Source: JAEUJM01 sp044221555 (GTDB taxonomy: Bacteria; Actinomycetota; Acidimicrobiia; Acidimicrobiales; DATDAH01). Taken from it: a DNA stretch of 64,000 nucleotides. Position 1 is the first letter of the stretch. Every line of letters starts with the position of its first letter. The translations under genes were made by a program, and so were the position numbers. Below, in pieces: positions 35,796 to 44,660 of this stretch. The stretch is from contig JBGAOY010000002.1 of assembly GCA_044221555.1 (NCBI GenBank), forward strand, positions 310,001 to 374,000, given 5' to 3'. Below the pieces are notes generated by a model. The model made no database searches. It was not told where the DNA came from and was given only the letters and a program-made list of their open reading frames with translations.

Positions 35796-38108
35796 GTGCT
35801 GCTGTCCCAGATGACCGATCAGATCGGTCGTGTCCTGGGTGGCCGATACCGCCTGATCGCGCCCATCGGGACGGGCTCGTCGGCCCAGGTGTTCCTCGCC
35901 GACGACGTGCGCCTGCAGCGGCGTGTCGCGGTGAAGGTGCTGCACCCGGCACTGGCCGACGACCAGACCTTCCTCCGCCGCTTCCGGGCCGAGGCCCAGG
36001 CGTCGGCCAAGCTCACCCATCCCAACATCGTCAAGCTGTGGGACTCGGGCAACGACGACGGCCCCTACCTGGTCACCGAGCTGGTCTCTGGCGGCAGCCT
36101 GCGGGGCATGCTCGACCTGGGCCACCGGCTGAGCGTCGCTCAGGCCGTTGGCGTCGCCCTCGAGGCGGCCAAAGGGCTCGACTTCGCCCACCGCCAGGGC
36201 TTCGTGCACCGCGACATCAAGCCCGCCAACCTCCTCTTCAGCGACGACGGGCGGCTGCGCATCGCCGACTTCGGGGTGGCCCGGGCACTGGCCGAGGCGG
36301 CGTGGACCGAGCCGTCGGGTGCGGTGCTCGGCACCGCCCGCTACGCGTCGCCCGAGCAGGCCCAGGGCCAGCCGGTCACCGGCAAGGGTGACATCTACTC
36401 GCTGTCCCTGGTGCTGATCGAGGCCGTCACCGGCCAGGTGCCGTTCGCGGCCGACACCACCATCGGCACCCTGATGGCGCGGGTCGACGCCCGCATGCAC
36501 CTCGGCGCCGAGCTCGGGCCGCTCGCCGAGGTGCTCGAATGGGCCGGCGACCCCGATCCGGGTGAGCGACCCGCGGCCGACGAGTTGGGCCGTGCCCTCA
36601 TCCGCGTCTCCGGCGAGCTCGACGCCCCTGCGCCGCTGCCGTTGGCCGGCGCGTTCCCGTCCGAGGGCCTGGCCCCGTTCGTCGACCCGGATCCCACGCA
36701 CCTGCCGGGCGAGGGCGATGCCATCGTGGTGGTGCCCGACGACGCATCGTCGGCGCCGGCCGCGCCCGCCCCGGCCCGCGGCGCGGCACTGGCCGGTCTG
36801 GCCGCCAGGGCCCGCAGCGTGCTCGACGCCCGCCGCGGGGCCAACGGGGCCGAGGTCGACGAGGCCGAGGTCGACGGGGCCGAGGTCGACCGGGCCGAGG
36901 TCGACGGGGTCGAGGTCGCCGGGGTCGAGGTCGAGGTCGAGGTCGACGAGGCTCAGCTCGACGAGGCCGCGGTCGCGGTCGATGAGGTCGGGGTCGTCGA
37001 GGTCGTCCTCGACGCCGGGGACGCCGTCGAGCAGGACGGTGGCGAGGCCGCCGGGTCGCCCGTGGTGGATCGCGAGGGTGCGGGCCGGCCGGACGACGCC
37101 GACGCGTCGGACACCGACGCCGACACCCGGCCCGGCCGCGCCGAGCCAACGGGCGAGGTCGCCGTCGCAGAGGCACCGCTGCCTTCGGGCCGCCGGCGCC
37201 TTCCCCGGTCGGTGCTCGTCGTCGGCGGCGTCGTGGCGGTCGTCGCCCTCGTGGCCGGGGCCCTGGTGGTGCGCGAGCTGCTGCGCCCGAAGCACGAGGT
37301 GCCCCAACTCGACGGCCTCGACGTCAGCGAGGTCTCCGCCCTGGTCGAGGGCAACGGCTGGACGGTCGAGCGGGTGCAGACCCGCCAGGACGGCACCACC
37401 GAGGGCGAGATCGTCGATCAGGACCCGGCTGCCGGTGCGGCCCTGCGCGAGGGCCACACCCTCACGGTGACGGTGTCACGCGGTCCCGAGCTGGTGGCCG
37501 TGCCCGACAACCTGACCGGCCTCACCCAGGGCGAGGCCGAGGCCGCGCTCGACGCCGTCGGCCTGCGGCCCGGCGAGATCAGCGAGAAGTGGGGCGAGCT
37601 GGTGCCCGCCGGCATCGTCCTCGGCGAGTCGATGGTCTACGACGAGGTCCCGGCCGGGTCCCAGGTGCCCTTGGTGCTCTCGAAGGGCCCCAAGCCCCGT
37701 CCCATCCCCGAGGGCCTCGCCGGCGCGGGCCTCACCTTCGACGAGGTGGCCGCCCGTCTCGACGACGTGCAGCTGCGGGCCGTCCGGGGCGAGGACTACA
37801 GCGACACCGTGGACGAGGGCCTGGTCATCGGCACCAGCCCCGCCGGGGGCACGCTCGTGCCCCGCGACAGCGAGGTGGTGGTGATCGTCTCGTTGGGGCC
37901 CGAGCCCGTGATCATCCCCGACGTGGCCGGCGACACGGTGGCCGAGGCGCAGGCTGCGCTCGAGGCGGCCGGTCTCGTCGTCGACGGCGTCGAGGGGCCG
38001 CCCAACGGCATCGTGACGGGCACCGACCCGGCGGCCGGGGTGCAGGTCGACAGCGGGTCGAGCATCGTGCTGGTCACGCAGCGGCGCGGCGGCGCGGGCA
38101 CCGTCTGA
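35796..38108 (+). CDS. PASTA-domain Ser/Thr protein kinase (PknB-like)
   Basis: 770 aa from GTG at 35796. Kinase domain at about 17-275: glycine loop IGTGSSAQVFLA, VAVKVL Lys, HRDIKPANLL (Asp140), DFGVARA, and APE-like SPEQ. A long acidic linker (about 330-470) is partly a tandem repeat encoding EVDGA/EVDEA units. One membrane helix at about 473-495 (SVLVVGGVVAVVALVAGALV). Four extracellular PASTA domains follow (to 770), which in other actinobacteria sense muropeptides or lipid II. It should couple wall synthesis and growth to phosphorylation. The glycine loop is slightly unusual (GTGSSA) but the lysine and catalytic residues are intact. Confidence 0.95.
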   Translation: MLLSQMTDQIGRVLGGRYRLIAPIGTGSSAQVFLADDVRLQRRVAVKVLHPALADDQTFLRRFRAEAQASAKLTHPNIVKLWDSGNDDGPYLVTELVSGGSLRGMLDLGHRLSVAQAVGVALEAAKGLDFAHRQGFVHRDIKPANLLFSDDGRLRIADFGVARALAEAAWTEPSGAVLGTARYASPEQAQGQPVTGKGDIYSLSLVLIEAVTGQVPFAADTTIGTLMARVDARMHLGAELGPLAEVLEWAGDPDPGERPAADELGRALIRVSGELDAPAPLPLAGAFPSEGLAPFVDPDPTHLPGEGDAIVVVPDDASSAPAAPAPARGAALAGLAARARSVLDARRGANGAEVDEAEVDGAEVDRAEVDGVEVAGVEVEVEVDEAQLDEAAVAVDEVGVVEVVLDAGDAVEQDGGEAAGSPVVDREGAGRPDDADASDTDADTRPGRAEPTGEVAVAEAPLPSGRRRLPRSVLVVGGVVAVVALVAGALVVRELLRPKHEVPQLDGLDVSEVSALVEGNGWTVERVQTRQDGTTEGEIVDQDPAAGAALREGHTLTVTVSRGPELVAVPDNLTGLTQGEAEAALDAVGLRPGEISEKWGELVPAGIVLGESMVYDEVPAGSQVPLVLSKGPKPRPIPEGLAGAGLTFDEVAARLDDVQLRAVRGEDYSDTVDEGLVIGTSPAGGTLVPRDSEVVVIVSLGPEPVIIPDVAGDTVAEAQAALEAAGLVVDGVEGPPNGIVTGTDPAAGVQVDSGSSIVLVTQRRGGAGTV
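36841..37015 (+). repeat. tandem GAGGTCGAC-type repeats in kinase linker
   Basis: Units of GCCGAGGTCGACGGG and shorter GAGGTC steps code for EVDGAEVDRAEVDGVEVAGV and similar. All are in frame. They make an acidic spacer between kinase and membrane helix that could vary in length between strains. Confidence 0.8.
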
Positions 38109-38144
38109 CCTCGCCCGGGCGCCGAGAATCGCCTGACGGGGCAC

Positions 38145-38150
38145 TAGCCT
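38145..38150 (+). promoter_or_regulatory. TAGCCT -10-like box before radical SAM gene
   Basis: Seven bases upstream of the GTG at 38158. Confidence 0.5.
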
Positions 38151-38157
38151 GGCTCGG

Positions 38158-39708
38158 GTGTCGCGAGACCTCCGCCGAGTGATCCCCGTGAAGGTGCGCA
38201 GCGCGGCCCGCGCCCGGCGGCGTCCGTCCCCACGGCCCCACTCGGCGTGCTACGCCCCGTCGGTGCAGCTCTACTTCCAACCCGACGGCGACGTCCGGGC
38301 GTGCTGTCGCAACATGAGCTACCCGTTGGGCAACGTGGGCTCCACCCGTCTCACCGACATCTGGGAGGGAGCCCGCCGTCACGAGTTGGTGAGTCGCCTC
38401 GCCGCCGACGACTACTCGCACGGCTGCGAGGGGTGCGAGTGGGAGATCAACACCGAGGGCCGCGACGGCTCGTACGCGCAGTCGTTCGAGGCCCTGGCCG
38501 GCCACCTCACGGCCGACCCGGCCAGCGGCGAGTGGCCCCACTGGATGGAGTTCAACCTCTCCAACTCCTGCAACCTCCAGTGCATCCAGTGCAACGGCGA
38601 CCTGTCCTCCTCGATCCGCATCCACCGCGAGAAGCGCCCCGCGCAGCCCGCGGTCTACGGCGACGACTTCTTCGAGGACCTCCGGCTGTTCCTGCCCCAC
38701 CTCGAGGCCTGCCAGTTCGCCGGCGGGGAGCCGTTCCTCGGGTCGGAGAACTTCCGGGCGTGGGACATCGTGGCCGAGGTGGCACCCGACCTCACCTGCC
38801 GGGTGGTCACCAACGCCACGCAGTGGAACAAGCGGGTCGAGCGGGTGCTCGAGCAGGTCCGCATCGCGCCCACCTTCTCGATCGACGGCATCACCCGCGA
38901 CACCTACGAGTCGATCCGCATCGACTCGGACTACGACGCGGTGATGACCAACATCGACCGCTTCTGCGAGTACGCCGACCGCGTGGGCACCGACGTCTCG
39001 ATCAACTTCTGCCTCATGGCCCAGAACCACCACGAGTTCGGGGCGCTCCTGCTCTTCGCGGAGGAGCGGGGCATCAGGGTGAACGTGAGCGTGGTCCACT
39101 ATCCCGAGCACTGCAGCATCGCCCGGATCGATCCCACCGAGATCGCCGCCATCCACCGGTCGTTGCTCGAGGAGTCCGAGCGCATCAGCGACCGCCTCGA
39201 GCTCAACGCCGACACCTGGCAGACCGAGGTGGCCCGCATCGGCTCCTGGCTGGACGGACACGACCCCGGCATCGACCACGAGACCCTGTGGGGCATGCAG
39301 GACGCCGGCCCCTTCGCGTTCGCCCGGTGGGCCGACCGCAGCCACGACGACGGGCCCGCCAGGACCGACCTCGCGGCCTTCGCCGACGACGGCCAGGTGC
39401 ACGTCGTGCGCATCGGCTCGGGCGAGACCATCACCGAGTGCAGCCCGTCCGCGGCCCACGCGCTCGGCGTCGAGCCCGCCGACGTGGTGGGCCACCCGGT
39501 GGGACGCATCCAGGAGCTCGTCGAGCGGGCCCACGGGACGATGACCGATCAGCGGGTGCTGGGCGAGGCCGACGACCAGATCGACGTGCTGTCCACCTTC
39601 GGCGAGGTGGAGTTCCGCACCTCGATCGTCGCCATGCGCGACGCCACGGGGTTCGCCGACCACGCCCGGCTGCTGTTCTCGTCGCGGCCGGTGGCGCGCG
39701 TCCACTGA
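38158..39708 (+). CDS. radical SAM protein with N-terminal twitch/SPASM-like cysteines and C-terminal PAS-like domain
   Basis: 516 aa from GTG at 38158. Residues about 25-110 hold a Cys cluster before the barrel (HSACYAPSVQLYFQPDGD then RACCRN, HGCEGCEW). The radical SAM cluster is SCNLQCIQCNG: Cys138, Cys142, Cys145 (CxxxCxxC). FAGGEPFLG is the SAM-binding GGE motif. After the barrel the last 125 residues (VHVVRIGSGETITECSPSAA ... DVVGHPVGRIQEL) read like a PAS fold. Related 'twitch' radical SAM proteins modify sugars or peptides, often in polysaccharide loci. No small precursor-peptide gene was seen next to it, so the substrate is not known. It begins 50 bases after the kinase stop. Confidence 0.88.
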   Translation: MSRDLRRVIPVKVRSAARARRRPSPRPHSACYAPSVQLYFQPDGDVRACCRNMSYPLGNVGSTRLTDIWEGARRHELVSRLAADDYSHGCEGCEWEINTEGRDGSYAQSFEALAGHLTADPASGEWPHWMEFNLSNSCNLQCIQCNGDLSSSIRIHREKRPAQPAVYGDDFFEDLRLFLPHLEACQFAGGEPFLGSENFRAWDIVAEVAPDLTCRVVTNATQWNKRVERVLEQVRIAPTFSIDGITRDTYESIRIDSDYDAVMTNIDRFCEYADRVGTDVSINFCLMAQNHHEFGALLLFAEERGIRVNVSVVHYPEHCSIARIDPTEIAAIHRSLLEESERISDRLELNADTWQTEVARIGSWLDGHDPGIDHETLWGMQDAGPFAFARWADRSHDDGPARTDLAAFADDGQVHVVRIGSGETITECSPSAAHALGVEPADVVGHPVGRIQELVERAHGTMTDQRVLGEADDQIDVLSTFGEVEFRTSIVAMRDATGFADHARLLFSSRPVARVH

Positions 39709-39743
39709 GCTGATTCTCCCGAGGCGCGAGGCCAGGCCCCCCG

Positions 39744-39749
39744 TAGCCT
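39744..39749 (+). promoter_or_regulatory. TAGCCT -10-like box before MFS gene
   Basis: Nine bases upstream of the ATG at 39759. Confidence 0.4.
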
Positions 39750-39758
39750 GAACGCTCC

Positions 39759-41273
39759 ATGTCCACCGTCGACCGCCATCCGCGCGACGCCGACATGGTG
39801 GTCGAGGCCCCGGGCACCGACGAGCTGGGCTCGGTGCCGTGGCCGCTCCTGCTCCGCCACCGGGTGCAGGGCCGGATCGAGACCCACGACCGGGGGCCGT
39901 GGATCGTCCTCGCCACGGCGCTGTTCGGCCTGCTGGCGGTCACGTGCACCATCACCATCCTGGCGGTCTCGATCCCCACCATCGCCGACGACTTCGGCGC
40001 GTCCGAGACCACCCTCACCTGGCTGATCACCGGCCCGGTCCTGGCCTTCGCGGTGCTCGGGCCGTCGGTGGGGAAGCTGGGCGACCTCTGGGGCTACCGC
40101 CGGATCTACCTCGTGGGCCTGGCCGGGGCCGCGCTGTTCGCCGGGCTGACGGCGATGTCGTGGAACGTGGGCTCGCTCATCACGTTCCGCATCCTCGCCG
40201 CCGGCATCGGCGCGGCCACCGGTCCGGCATCGATGGCCATGATCAACCGTTCCTTCCCCCCGGAGCGGCGAGTGCAGGCGCTGGGCTACTGGTCGCTGGT
40301 GATGGCCGGCGGGCCGGTGCTGGGTGTGGTGATCGGCGGCCCGTTGGTGGAGGCCTTCAGCTGGCGGATGATCTTCGTGGCCCAGGTGCCGTTGATGCTG
40401 ATCGCCCTGGCCCTCGCCGCCGCGGTGCTGCCCGACACGAGGGGGAGCGGCGAGCGCGAGGCGTTCGACCTGGCCGGGTCGATCGTGCTGGCCGCCGGCG
40501 TCACCGCGCTGCTGTTCGCCATGAACCGGGGGCCGGTCACCGGCTGGACGAGCACTCCGGTGCTGGCCGCGTTCGTGCTGGCACCGGCCCTGCTGGCCGC
40601 GTTCGTGCGCATCGAGGGGCGCGCCGCCCACCCGCTGATCCCGCTCGAGTACTTCCGCCGCCGCAACTTCGCGTTCCCCATCGCGGTGCAGGTGTTCATC
40701 AACTTCGCCTACATGGGCGGGTTCATCCTCACCCCGCTGCTGCTGCAGAACGTGCTGGGCTACGGCGAGACCAAGACCGGCCTGCTGTCGATCTCGCGCC
40801 CGCTGGCCTTCGCCATCGCCGGTCCGCTGGCGGGCTACCTCACCGTCCGCATCGGCGAGCGCACGTCGGCGATGGCCGGCGCGTTCCTGGTGGGGGCCTC
40901 GATGGTGGGGATGGCCACGGTGGCACCGGGCTCGAGCGACCTGTTCATCATGTCGTCGCTCGCACTGGCGGGGATCGGGGCCGGGGCGGCCCTGCCCGCC
41001 ACCGCGGCGACGATCGCCAACTCGGTGGACGAGCGCGACCTGGGCGTGGTGGGCGCGGCGCAGCAGATGATGACCGAGGTCGGCCTGCTGGCCGGCATCC
41101 AGGTGATGCAGACCGTGCAGGTGTCACGGGCCGAGGTGGTGAGCGAGGTGGCGTCGTACCACGACGCCTACCTGGTGGGCGCGGCCGCGGGCGCCGTGGC
41201 GCTGGCGTTCGCGTGGTTCGTCCGCAGCACGCCCCGGGCCCAGACGGGCGGCGACGGGGCGACGGCGGGCTGA
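39759..41273 (+). CDS. MFS transporter, DHA2 (14-helix drug:H+ antiporter) type
   Basis: 504 aa from ATG at 39759. A hydrophilic N-terminal 45 residues, then about 14 membrane helices. Motif A-like GKLGDLWGYRRIY between helices 2 and 3, motif C-like GGPVLGVVIGGPL in helix 5, and NTSVDERDLG-type cytoplasmic loop (NSVDERDLGVVGAAQQMMTE). This is the EmrB/QacA branch that exports drugs or other hydrophobic compounds with proton motive force. The radical SAM gene is 50 bases upstream in the same direction; the two may form an export/modification pair, but a -10-like box lies between. Confidence 0.92.
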   Translation: MSTVDRHPRDADMVVEAPGTDELGSVPWPLLLRHRVQGRIETHDRGPWIVLATALFGLLAVTCTITILAVSIPTIADDFGASETTLTWLITGPVLAFAVLGPSVGKLGDLWGYRRIYLVGLAGAALFAGLTAMSWNVGSLITFRILAAGIGAATGPASMAMINRSFPPERRVQALGYWSLVMAGGPVLGVVIGGPLVEAFSWRMIFVAQVPLMLIALALAAAVLPDTRGSGEREAFDLAGSIVLAAGVTALLFAMNRGPVTGWTSTPVLAAFVLAPALLAAFVRIEGRAAHPLIPLEYFRRRNFAFPIAVQVFINFAYMGGFILTPLLLQNVLGYGETKTGLLSISRPLAFAIAGPLAGYLTVRIGERTSAMAGAFLVGASMVGMATVAPGSSDLFIMSSLALAGIGAGAALPATAATIANSVDERDLGVVGAAQQMMTEVGLLAGIQVMQTVQVSRAEVVSEVASYHDAYLVGAAAGAVALAFAWFVRSTPRAQTGGDGATAG

Positions 41274-41681
41274 CTACTCGGTGATCTCCTTGACCCGCTC
41301 GGCCACCTGCTGGGCCACCGGGTCGGGCGCCTGCGACTGCATGGCCATGAGCTTGGTCATGTCGCCCTGCACCTTGATCTTGCCGGCCATGAAGGCCTGC
41401 ATCCCGGCCTGCGGGTTCTGCTCGACGAAGATGGCCTTGGCCGTCTCGTAGTCGACCGTCACCGTGAGGTCGGGGTTCTCGAGGGCGCCCAGGTCGAGCT
41501 CGAGGTCGCCGTTGCTCGTGTCCATGTAGGCGTTGATGGGCTCGTCGCTGAACGGCACGTCGGTGATGATCTGGTTCATGCGCACGGCGTGGGCCGGTGC
41601 GGCGGTCTGGCCGGCGAACTCCTCGCGGATCTTGTGCGCCTCTTCCATCCACTCTGCGCTCAGGAACGGGTACTTGGCCAC
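41274..41681 (-). CDS. SCP2 sterol-carrier-like domain protein
   Basis: 135 aa from GTG at 41681, chosen because GAGGAG lies 8 bases upstream; another GTG at 41690 is too close to it. The SCP2 fold is read from LELDLGALENPDLTVTVDYE, TAKAIFVEQNPQAGMQAFM and GKIKVQGDMTKLM at about residues 55-115. Such single-domain proteins bind fatty acyl chains or sterol-like lipids. The first base of the stop abuts the MFS stop (convergent, no gap). Confidence 0.88.
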   Translation of the reverse strand: MAKYPFLSAEWMEEAHKIREEFAGQTAAPAHAVRMNQIITDVPFSDEPINAYMDTSNGDLELDLGALENPDLTVTVDYETAKAIFVEQNPQAGMQAFMAGKIKVQGDMTKLMAMQSQAPDPVAQQVAERVKEITE

Positions 41682-41732
41682 AGGGCTCACTCCTCGACGT
41701 GCCGGTTTCGATTCGGACGCGACGCTACAACA

Positions 41733-41751
41733 CTTCTTGACCAGACGGTCA
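41733..41751. promoter_or_regulatory. inverted repeat CTTGACC-AGACG-GTCAAG
   Basis: TTGACC and GGTCAA form a near-palindrome (CTTGACCAGACGGTCAAG) between the divergent SCP2 and ferredoxin genes. It resembles a TetR-type operator (ACCNNNCGGT core) and could serve both genes. No regulator gene lies beside it. Confidence 0.5.
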
Positions 41752-41773
41752 AGACCCGCCCGGTCGCGCTGGC

Positions 41774-41779
41774 TACGCT
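41774..41779 (+). promoter_or_regulatory. TACGCT -10-like box before ferredoxin
   Basis: Six bases upstream of the GTG at 41786. The upstream bases 41728-41757 (TTCTTGACCAGACGGTCAAG) hold a TTGACC inverted repeat and could be an operator. Confidence 0.5.
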
Positions 41780-41785
41780 GCGGGC

Positions 41786-42091
41786 GTGGCCGCCGCCAAC
41801 CGTGCCGAGCGCCTCGCCAGCCACGAGCGCAACCCCAAGTGGAAGCCGGTGCCGCTGCGGATCGACATGTCGATCTGCATCAACTGCGACGCCTGCCTGC
41901 GTCACTGCCCCCCGCAGTTCGGGGCCATCTTCAACCACGGGATCGATGTCATCATCATCCCGGAGCTGTGCTCGGGATGCGGCAAGTGCCTCGACCCGTG
42001 CCCGGTGGACTGCATCCACGACGACCCCGACTGGCGACCCGCGCCGGCCGACTGGTGGGAGGAACCCGAGATCGATGACCCCTACGCCTGA
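41786..42091 (+). CDS. 2[4Fe-4S] ferredoxin
   Basis: 101 aa from GTG at 41786. Cluster motifs: CINCDACLRHCPP and CSGCGKCLDPCPVDC, giving eight Cys for two [4Fe-4S] clusters. A basic N-terminal extension (AERLASHERNPKWKPVPLR) and an acidic C-terminus (WWEEPEIDDPYA) flank the core, typical of actinobacterial electron donors to oxygenases or oxidoreductases. Its end overlaps the start of the hydrolase gene by 17 bases. Confidence 0.93.
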   Translation: MAAANRAERLASHERNPKWKPVPLRIDMSICINCDACLRHCPPQFGAIFNHGIDVIIIPELCSGCGKCLDPCPVDCIHDDPDWRPAPADWWEEPEIDDPYA

Positions 42092-42863
42092 CACATCGCC
42101 GCCGATCATCCCGGGCGCCGAGCCCTGGTCGGCCGACGGCACCAACGGCCACGGCGTGCTGGTGCTGCACGGCTTCACCGGCAACCCCCACTCGATGCGG
42201 GGTCTGGCCAAGGCGTTCCACGCCGCGGGCTACACGGTCGACCTGCCGCTCCTGCCGGGCCACGGCACGAACGCCGACGACCTGGCCACCACGTCGTGGG
42301 ACGACTGGTCCGGCTGCGCCGAGGCGGCGTACGACGCGTTGGCGGCCCGGGTCGACCAGGCGGTGGTGGCGGGCCTGTCGATGGGCGGGGCGCTCACCTG
42401 CTGGCTGGCCACCCGGCACCCCGGGATCACCGGCATCGTGTGCGTGAACCCGGCCACCCAGGTGAGCCCCGACATGCGCGGGTTCATCGAGCAGTTGGTG
42501 CAGGCCGGCGAGGAGATGATGCCCGGCATCGCGTCCGACATCGCCGACCCCGACAGCGTCGAGCTGGGCGGGTACGAGACGATCCCGATCAAGCCGCTGC
42601 TCTCGATGTTCGAGGCCGAGGAGGCCTTCGGGCCCGACCTGGCGAAGATCGCCTGCCCGGTGCTGTTGATGACCAGCACCCAGGACCACGTGGTGCCACC
42701 GACCGACAGCGACCACCTGGCCGCCGAGGTGTCGGGGCCGGTCGAGCGGGTGACCCTCGAGCGCAGCTACCACGTCGCCACCCTCGACTACGACAAGGAC
42801 CTCATCGAGGCCCGCGCCGTGGCCTTCGCCGACCGGGTGACGGGTGCACCGGCTGCGGGCTGA
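42075..42863 (+). CDS. alpha/beta hydrolase (carboxylesterase/monoacylglycerol lipase-like)
   Basis: 262 aa from ATG at 42075. HGFTGNPHSM oxyanion segment, nucleophile elbow GLSMGG with Ser102, acid Asp204 in STQDHVVPP, His233 in SYHVATLDYD. It resembles the Est30/BAT-type carboxylesterases (lid after strand 6 rich in acidic residues). Cleaves short- to medium-chain esters. Translationally coupled to the ferredoxin gene. Confidence 0.92.
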   Translation: MTPTPDTSPPIIPGAEPWSADGTNGHGVLVLHGFTGNPHSMRGLAKAFHAAGYTVDLPLLPGHGTNADDLATTSWDDWSGCAEAAYDALAARVDQAVVAGLSMGGALTCWLATRHPGITGIVCVNPATQVSPDMRGFIEQLVQAGEEMMPGIASDIADPDSVELGGYETIPIKPLLSMFEAEEAFGPDLAKIACPVLLMTSTQDHVVPPTDSDHLAAEVSGPVERVTLERSYHVATLDYDKDLIEARAVAFADRVTGAPAAG

Positions 42864-42869
42864 CCCCTC

Positions 42870-42875
42870 TAGCAT
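42870..42875 (+). promoter_or_regulatory. TAGCAT -10-like box before gatC
   Basis: Six bases upstream of the GTG at 42882. Confidence 0.5.
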
Positions 42876-42881
42876 CGCGGA

Positions 42882-43184
42882 GTGCCCCAGAAGATCACGC
42901 GTGACGACGTCGCCCACGTCGCCGACCTCGCGCGGTTGGCGCTGACCGAGGACGAGCTCGACGAGTTCACCGGGCAGCTCGCCGCGGTGCTCGAGCACGC
43001 CGCCGACGTCGAGGCGCTCGACGTCGCCGACGTGCCGCCCACCTCGCACCCGCTGCCCCTGCAGAACGTGCTGCGCGACGACGTGGTGCGACCCAGTCTC
43101 GACCGGGCCGAGGTGCTGGCCCAGGCGCCGTCGGTCGAGGCCGACCGGTTCCGGGTGCCGCCGGCGCTCGGGCAGGAGCCCTGA
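42882..43184 (+). CDS. gatC: aspartyl/glutamyl-tRNA amidotransferase subunit C
   Basis: 100 aa from GTG at 42882. The family motif KITRDDVAHVADLARLALTE at the start and PPTSHPLPLQNVLRDD in the middle are clear. GatC wraps round GatA and helps assemble the complex that converts Glu-tRNA(Gln) (and Asp-tRNA(Asn)) to the amidated form. Its stop overlaps the gatA ATG (TGATG). Confidence 0.96.
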   Translation: MPQKITRDDVAHVADLARLALTEDELDEFTGQLAAVLEHAADVEALDVADVPPTSHPLPLQNVLRDDVVRPSLDRAEVLAQAPSVEADRFRVPPALGQEP

Positions 43185-44629
43185 TGGCCGCCCCGACCCC
43201 CCACACACCGGACACGGCGACCGCCATCGCCGCCGACGTGCGCTCCGGCGCCCGCACCGCCCGTGAGGTGCTGGGCGCCCACCTGGCCGCGATCGAGGCC
43301 CGCGAGGGCGAGATCAACGCCTTCAACCTGGTGATGACCGATCAGGCGGTCGCCGCCGCCGACGAGGTCGATCGACGGGTGGCCGCGGGCGAGGACCCGG
43401 GCCCACTGGCCGGCGTGCCCGTCGCCCTCAAGGACAACCTGTGCACGCGCGGCGTGGCCACCACGTGCTCGTCCAGGATCCTCGAGGGCTGGCTGCCGCC
43501 CTATGACGCCACGGTCGTCACCCGGCTCGCCGACGCCGGGGCGGTGGTGGTGGGCAAGACCAACCTGGACGAGTTCGCCATGGGCAGCTCCACCGAGAAC
43601 TCGGCCTTCGGCCCCACCCGCAACCCGCGCGACACCACCAAGGTGCCGGGCGGCTCCAGCGGGGGCAGCACCGCCGCCGTCGCCGCCGGGTTCGCAGCGG
43701 TGGGCCTGGGCAGCGATACCGGCGGCTCCATCCGCCAGCCCGCCGCCCTGTGCGGCGTGGTGGGCATGAAGCCCACCTACGGCCGGGTGTCGCGCTACGG
43801 CCTGGTGGCGTTCGCCTCGTCGCTCGACCAGATCGGCCCGCTCACCAACACGGTGGCCGATGCCGCGCTCGTGCTCGATGTCATCGGCGGCCACGACCCC
43901 ATGGACTCCACCTCGATCGCCGAGCCCGCCCCCTCGGTCAGCGAGCACCTCGCCGACGGCGTGGACGGGCTGCGCATCGGGCTGATCACCGAGCTGATGG
44001 GGGAGGGGATCGCCCCCGACGTGGCGGCGCGTGTCCGCCAGGCGGCCGAGGCGCTCGAGGCCGCCGGCGCCACCGTCGGCGAGGCGTCGGTGCCCGCGGT
44101 CACCTACGGCCTCTCCGCGTACTACCTGATCGCCCCGGCCGAGGCATCGAGCAACCTGTCGCGCTACGACGGGGTGCGCTACGGGCTGCGGGTCGAGGCG
44201 CCCACCACCGCCGAGATGAACCTGGCCAGCCGCACCGCCGGCTTCGGTGCCGAGGTGAAGCGGCGGATCATGCTGGGCACCTACGCCCTGTCGGCGGGCT
44301 ACTACGACGCCTACTACGGCAAGGCCCAGAAGGTCCGCACGCTGATCGTGCGCGACTTCGCGTCGGCCTACGAGCAGTTCGACCTGTTGCTGTCGCCCAC
44401 CTCGCCGACCACCGCGTTCCCCCTCGGTGAGAAGACCGCCGACCCGCTCACCATGTACCTGAACGACACCTGCACCATCCCGTCCAACCTGGCCGGCCAC
44501 CCCGCCATCTCGGTGCCGTTCGGCGTGGGCGACGACGGCCTGCCGGTGGGCGTGCAACTGCTGGCGCCGGCCCTCGGCGAGGTGCCGATGTTCCGCGCCG
44601 CCGCCGTCCTCGAGAACGGAGCCCCCTGA
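43184..44629 (+). CDS. gatA: aspartyl/glutamyl-tRNA amidotransferase subunit A
   Basis: 481 aa. Amidase-signature enzyme that releases ammonia from glutamine for transamidation. Catalytic Ser-cisSer-Lys triad is in ALKDNLCTRG (Lys near 82) and GGSSGGSTAA (about 157-165), with GSDTGGSIRQPAALCG carrying the acyl-Ser. Length and ends are normal for the family. Coupled to gatC by overlap; gatB follows 61 bases later. Confidence 0.97.
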   Translation: MAAPTPHTPDTATAIAADVRSGARTAREVLGAHLAAIEAREGEINAFNLVMTDQAVAAADEVDRRVAAGEDPGPLAGVPVALKDNLCTRGVATTCSSRILEGWLPPYDATVVTRLADAGAVVVGKTNLDEFAMGSSTENSAFGPTRNPRDTTKVPGGSSGGSTAAVAAGFAAVGLGSDTGGSIRQPAALCGVVGMKPTYGRVSRYGLVAFASSLDQIGPLTNTVADAALVLDVIGGHDPMDSTSIAEPAPSVSEHLADGVDGLRIGLITELMGEGIAPDVAARVRQAAEALEAAGATVGEASVPAVTYGLSAYYLIAPAEASSNLSRYDGVRYGLRVEAPTTAEMNLASRTAGFGAEVKRRIMLGTYALSAGYYDAYYGKAQKVRTLIVRDFASAYEQFDLLLSPTSPTTAFPLGEKTADPLTMYLNDTCTIPSNLAGHPAISVPFGVGDDGLPVGVQLLAPALGEVPMFRAAAVLENGAP

Positions 44630-44660
44630 TGGACACCTGCGAGCGTGAGAGCGGACCGGT

